NCBI GenBank assembly: GCA_001598975.1
Contig: BBXU01000067.1
Location: forward strand, 1-58,118
Reading direction: 5' to 3'
DNA from: Parachlorella kessleri
Lineage: Eukaryota > Chlorophyta > Trebouxiophyceae > Chlorellales > Chlorellaceae
DNA: 58,118 nt
In this document: piece by piece, positions 56,774-58,118 of the stretch
Layout of the letters: each line of letters begins with the position of its first letter
How positions within the stretch are numbered: position 1 is the stretch's first letter
The notes under the pieces: model-generated
Told to the model about the DNA's origin: nothing
What the model saw: the letters and a program-made list of their open reading frames with translations, nothing else
Databases searched by the model: none
Translations under genes and position numbers: made by a program

Positions 56774-58078
56774 ATGGACAAGAAGCAAAAGGCCAGCATA
56801 GAGGCTGGGAAGAGAAAGGTATTAGCCCCAGACCTATGAAAGTACTAGGACATGGGGTAACACTGCGGTGCGGTGCCATGATCGCTGATCACTGGTGTGC
56901 GATGCTGCAGCTGGAAGAGTTCAAAAAGAAAAAGCAAGCCGCGCTGGCCAAGAAGCATCAGCAGCCTGGCTCAGCGCTGCAGTCGCCTCAGAAGGACGGG
57001 AGCTCTGCTGAGGCGCAACCACCGGCAGCACTGCAGGCTCCTCCTGGCCTTGGAGCGCCTCCAGGCCTGATTGGCCACACCAGTGACGAGGGATTGCTGC
57101 CAGAAGGCGAGCCCTTCAGCCCAGAAGACACCTTTCCACGAAACGGGGAGCAAGGCTTCATTTCCATACCCAGCCCAGGGGCTCCCCAATTCGCTCCGCC
57201 AGGCCTGGTTGCCTCTGTCGACAAGGCAGCTGCAGTGGCTGACACAACCACAGGCAGCAGCAGCCGGGATGCAGCGGTGTTGAGGGACCAAGTGGGACAG
57301 TTGCTCCAGAGTGTCGATCAGCTGCACAGGGCGCTGCAGGTGAGCTTCGTGAGCCCGGTCTCCGGTGCCTCAGACTTAGCGCCAGCGCGATTTCGTGTTG
57401 GCTGCCGTCCTGGTGATACTGTGCATTGCACCGTGTCTTTACGTCCAGCAAGGATGTGCACACAGGCTCACCTTAGCTCCCAGCTCGCAAGCTGGCAAGC
57501 TGTGAGTGACTGCAGGACGAGCGATACAACAGCTCTGCCCTGGAGGCGCAGCTGCAGCAGCAGCAGGCGCAGCTGCGGCAGCTGTATGATGAGAATGAGC
57601 TGCTGAAGGCCGCTGCTGCTACCGTGGCACCTGGTGCAACAGCAGCCGAGGCAGAGGACGCAGCTGCTGGTGATGACGGGCTGCAGCGGGAACTTGAGCA
57701 GGCCCGTGCACAGGTCTGGTCGTCCGTGCAAAAGCTGTCCATGCAAAAGACTTCTGTCCGTGTGCCAGACGCCTCATGCCCCTGGAGAGGGAGAGGGGCA
57801 CAATGCCCCCTGCGAGCTTGCGCAGCAGCGTTGCTACCTTCTGCATGCCTGAACGCAGCGGTGCTGGGCTCTCATCGCATGGCTCGGCCTCTGCTGGGAG
57901 CGGATACATGCAAGGTTGCCGCGGGCAAAGGCCACTGGGTGCTGTGCACGAAGTGACCGATGTGAGGCCAAGTCTGCAGGCCCAGCGCTATGCTTCCACC
58001 GCCGAGAACTTGTCAGAGGAGCTGGGGAGCGCAAGAGAGGAGGTGCATGCCCTGCAGAGCCAGCTTGCTGCTGTCCAG
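56774..58078 (+). CDS. BLISTER-like coiled-coil protein (5' part)
   Basis: Exons 56774-56818, 56911-57339, 57516-57713 and 57980-58078, all phase 0; the donor at 58079 shows that the gene continues past the window. The N-terminus MDKKQKASIEAGKRK joined to LEEFKKKKQAALAKK is the basic EAGK-(K/R)-LEEF-KKKK block that opens plant BLISTER and related Golgi/endosome coiled-coil proteins. A Pro/Gly/Ser-rich disordered region follows (residues 30-140), then coiled coil from about residue 135: VLRDQVGQLLQSVDQLHRAL, LEAQLQQQQAQLRQLYDENE and ENLSEELGSAREEVHALQSQ. Only about 257 residues are visible. The name rests on the N-terminal block alone; a golgin of another type is possible. Confidence 0.7.
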
Positions 58079-58118
58079 GTGCGATACACACCCACAAGAC
58101 AGCCACACGCACGCCCCC

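Noticed and set aside
1..58118. CRISPR arrays, rRNA genes, bacterial-type operons, integrases or retroelement proteins
   Set aside because: Looked for and not seen; the repeats present are short, dispersed and non-coding.

Overview
The window reads as nuclear DNA of a green alga (Chlorophyta, possibly trebouxiophyte-like). The basis is GC-rich coding DNA, intron-dense genes (about 90 introns can be placed, nearly all GT-AG with strong CAG acceptors), plastid-type acyl carrier proteins with transit peptides, an interstitial TTTAGGG telomere-type repeat, and G-rich microsatellites inside introns. There are no operons, Shine-Dalgarno starts, rRNA genes or CRISPR arrays. All gene models below were built by hand from splice sites and reading-frame phase. 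Where the exon lengths sum to a multiple of three and rebuild a known family end to end, confidence is high.

Layout, left to right: 3' end of an unidentified gene (89-699, +); three tandem plastid acyl carrier protein genes (1455-6138, +); a repeat-bearing gap; a two-cupin gene (8211-11362, -); a full-length NAT16-like acetyltransferase (12048-14361, -); a glutathionyl-hydroquinone reductase (14749-18083, +); an unidentified charged coiled-coil protein (18961-21555, -); a Gln/Ala-rich unidentified protein (22041-25028, +); urate oxidase (26700-29581, +); SAR1 GTPase (31219-33105, +); two tandem deaminase-like genes (33665-35590, -); an IMPACT/YIH1 homologue (35879-37814, +); an unidentified gene (38721-39766, -); a PhyH-family dioxygenase (40202-41948, +); plastid cystathionine beta-lyase (42219-46158, -); a family-16 lysine methyltransferase (46434-47332, +); a RINT1/TIP20/MAG2 tethering factor (47498-55199, +); and the 5' half of a BLISTER-like coiled-coil gene running off the right edge (56774-58078, +).

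The genes are mostly unrelated housekeeping functions: plastid fatty-acid synthesis (ACPs), methionine synthesis (CBL), peroxisomal purine breakdown (UOX), ER-Golgi traffic (SAR1 at COPII exit, RINT1 at retrograde COPI tethering), and translational control (IMPACT). Several pairs are divergent with short shared upstream regions (NAT/GS-HQR, coiled-coil/Q-rich, CBL/methyltransferase).

The most unusual items are the paired deaminase-like genes, whose C-A-E and P-C-x-x-C zinc motifs lie in different exons, and a dispersed ~90-bp repeat family with at least ten copies in introns and gaps. Others are a small set of GC-AG introns, a tandem duplication covering a uricase 5' splice site, and a decayed duplicate of the last RINT1 exon.
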